Both the position numbers and the translations under genes were made by a program. Source: Porticoccaceae bacterium (lineage in GTDB: Bacteria > Pseudomonadota > Gammaproteobacteria > Pseudomonadales > Porticoccaceae). Taken from it: DNA of 7,179 nucleotides. Positions 7,108 through 7,179 of the stretch are shown here, one piece after another (the stretch's first letter is position 1; every line of letters begins with the position of its first letter). The stretch spans positions 1-7,179 of the forward strand of contig JAUUYV010000086.1 in assembly GCA_030590275.1 (NCBI GenBank), given 5' to 3'. The notes beneath the pieces were generated by a model. The model worked only from the letters and a program-made list of their open reading frames with translations, searched no databases and was not told where the DNA came from.

Positions 7108-7179
7108 GTGGAATCCCCCGAACCACGCCGGCCACTTACTGCCAGTTGACGGTTTTTCGCCGCAGGCTCCACACCTAAC
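7104..7179 (-). CDS. ftsI: C-terminal tail of FtsI (PBP3), septal peptidoglycan transpeptidase (cut by window edge)
   Basis: An open frame enters from the right edge and ends at TGA 7104-7106, giving 24 residues: LGVEPAAKNRQ followed by LAVSGRRGSGDST. The stop overlaps the murE start as ATGA, like the other junctions in this cluster. The residues lie past the catalytic domain and carry no diagnostic motif. The call therefore rests on conserved dcw order, where ftsI directly precedes murE, and on similarity in character to the variable, glycine- and arginine-containing tails that end PBP3 in pseudomonads. FtsI is a bitopic inner-membrane enzyme that crosslinks the glycan strands made by FtsW. 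That a gene ends here is well supported; its identity is inferred. Confidence 0.65.
   Translation of the reverse strand, partial: LGVEPAAKNRQLAVSGRRGSGDST
7114..7119 (-). promoter_or_regulatory. Shine-Dalgarno site for murE
   Basis: The minus strand reads GGGGGA six bases before the ATG at 7105-7107. It sits in the last codons of the upstream frame and supports the first of the two tandem ATG codons. Confidence 0.65.

Noticed and set aside
1..7179. Search for an undescribed system, mobile element, RNA gene or CRISPR array
   Set aside because: Every base belongs to a recognised dcw gene apart from the 7-base gap before murD (and the single partial-codon base at each window edge). No inverted repeats, transposase, tRNA or rRNA-like segment, or spaced direct repeats were seen by eye. 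A structured-RNA scan could be run, but dense coding leaves little room.

Overview
This window is a stretch of the division and cell wall (dcw) cluster of a Gram-negative bacterium, most likely a gammaproteobacterium. All genes are on the minus strand, so transcription runs from high to low coordinates. The order is ftsI (3' tail only), murE, murF, mraY, murD, ftsW, murG (5' part only), the canonical order in Gammaproteobacteria. The lineage rests on three things: that order, MraY and FtsW proteins that follow the E. coli sequences closely through their catalytic regions, and the DNPR motif of meso-diaminopimelate-adding MurE enzymes. A marine or soil gammaproteobacterium of medium GC is plausible, but the genus cannot be named from this sequence.

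Layout from right to left: ftsI tail 7104-7179 (transpeptidase PBP3, C-terminal end only); murE 5554-7107; murF 4184-5557; mraY 3102-4184; murD 1679-3094; ftsW 489-1682; murG 1-508, continuing past the left edge. Neighbouring genes overlap by 4, 4, 1, 4 and 20 bases. The only gap is 7 bases, between mraY and murD. There is no room for a terminator or a dedicated intergenic promoter, so the block reads as one polycistronic message with translational coupling. Apart from murD, each complete gene and murG has a recognisable Shine-Dalgarno sequence inside the 3' end of the gene before it.

Together the genes cover most of the route to lipid II and its use at the septum. MurD adds D-Glu to UDP-MurNAc-L-Ala. 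MurE then adds meso-diaminopimelate and MurF adds D-Ala-D-Ala. MraY moves the phospho-MurNAc-pentapeptide to undecaprenyl phosphate (lipid I), and MurG adds GlcNAc (lipid II). FtsW polymerises lipid II at the septum, and its partner FtsI (PBP3) crosslinks the product.

I found no RNA gene, mobile element, CRISPR array, long repeat or credible plus-strand gene, and no sign of a previously undescribed system. This is an ordinary core region. The points worth a second look are small: an alanine in the MurE P-loop, a longer than usual MurD with a weak ribosome binding site, start-codon choices for ftsW and murG, and the density of gene overlaps.
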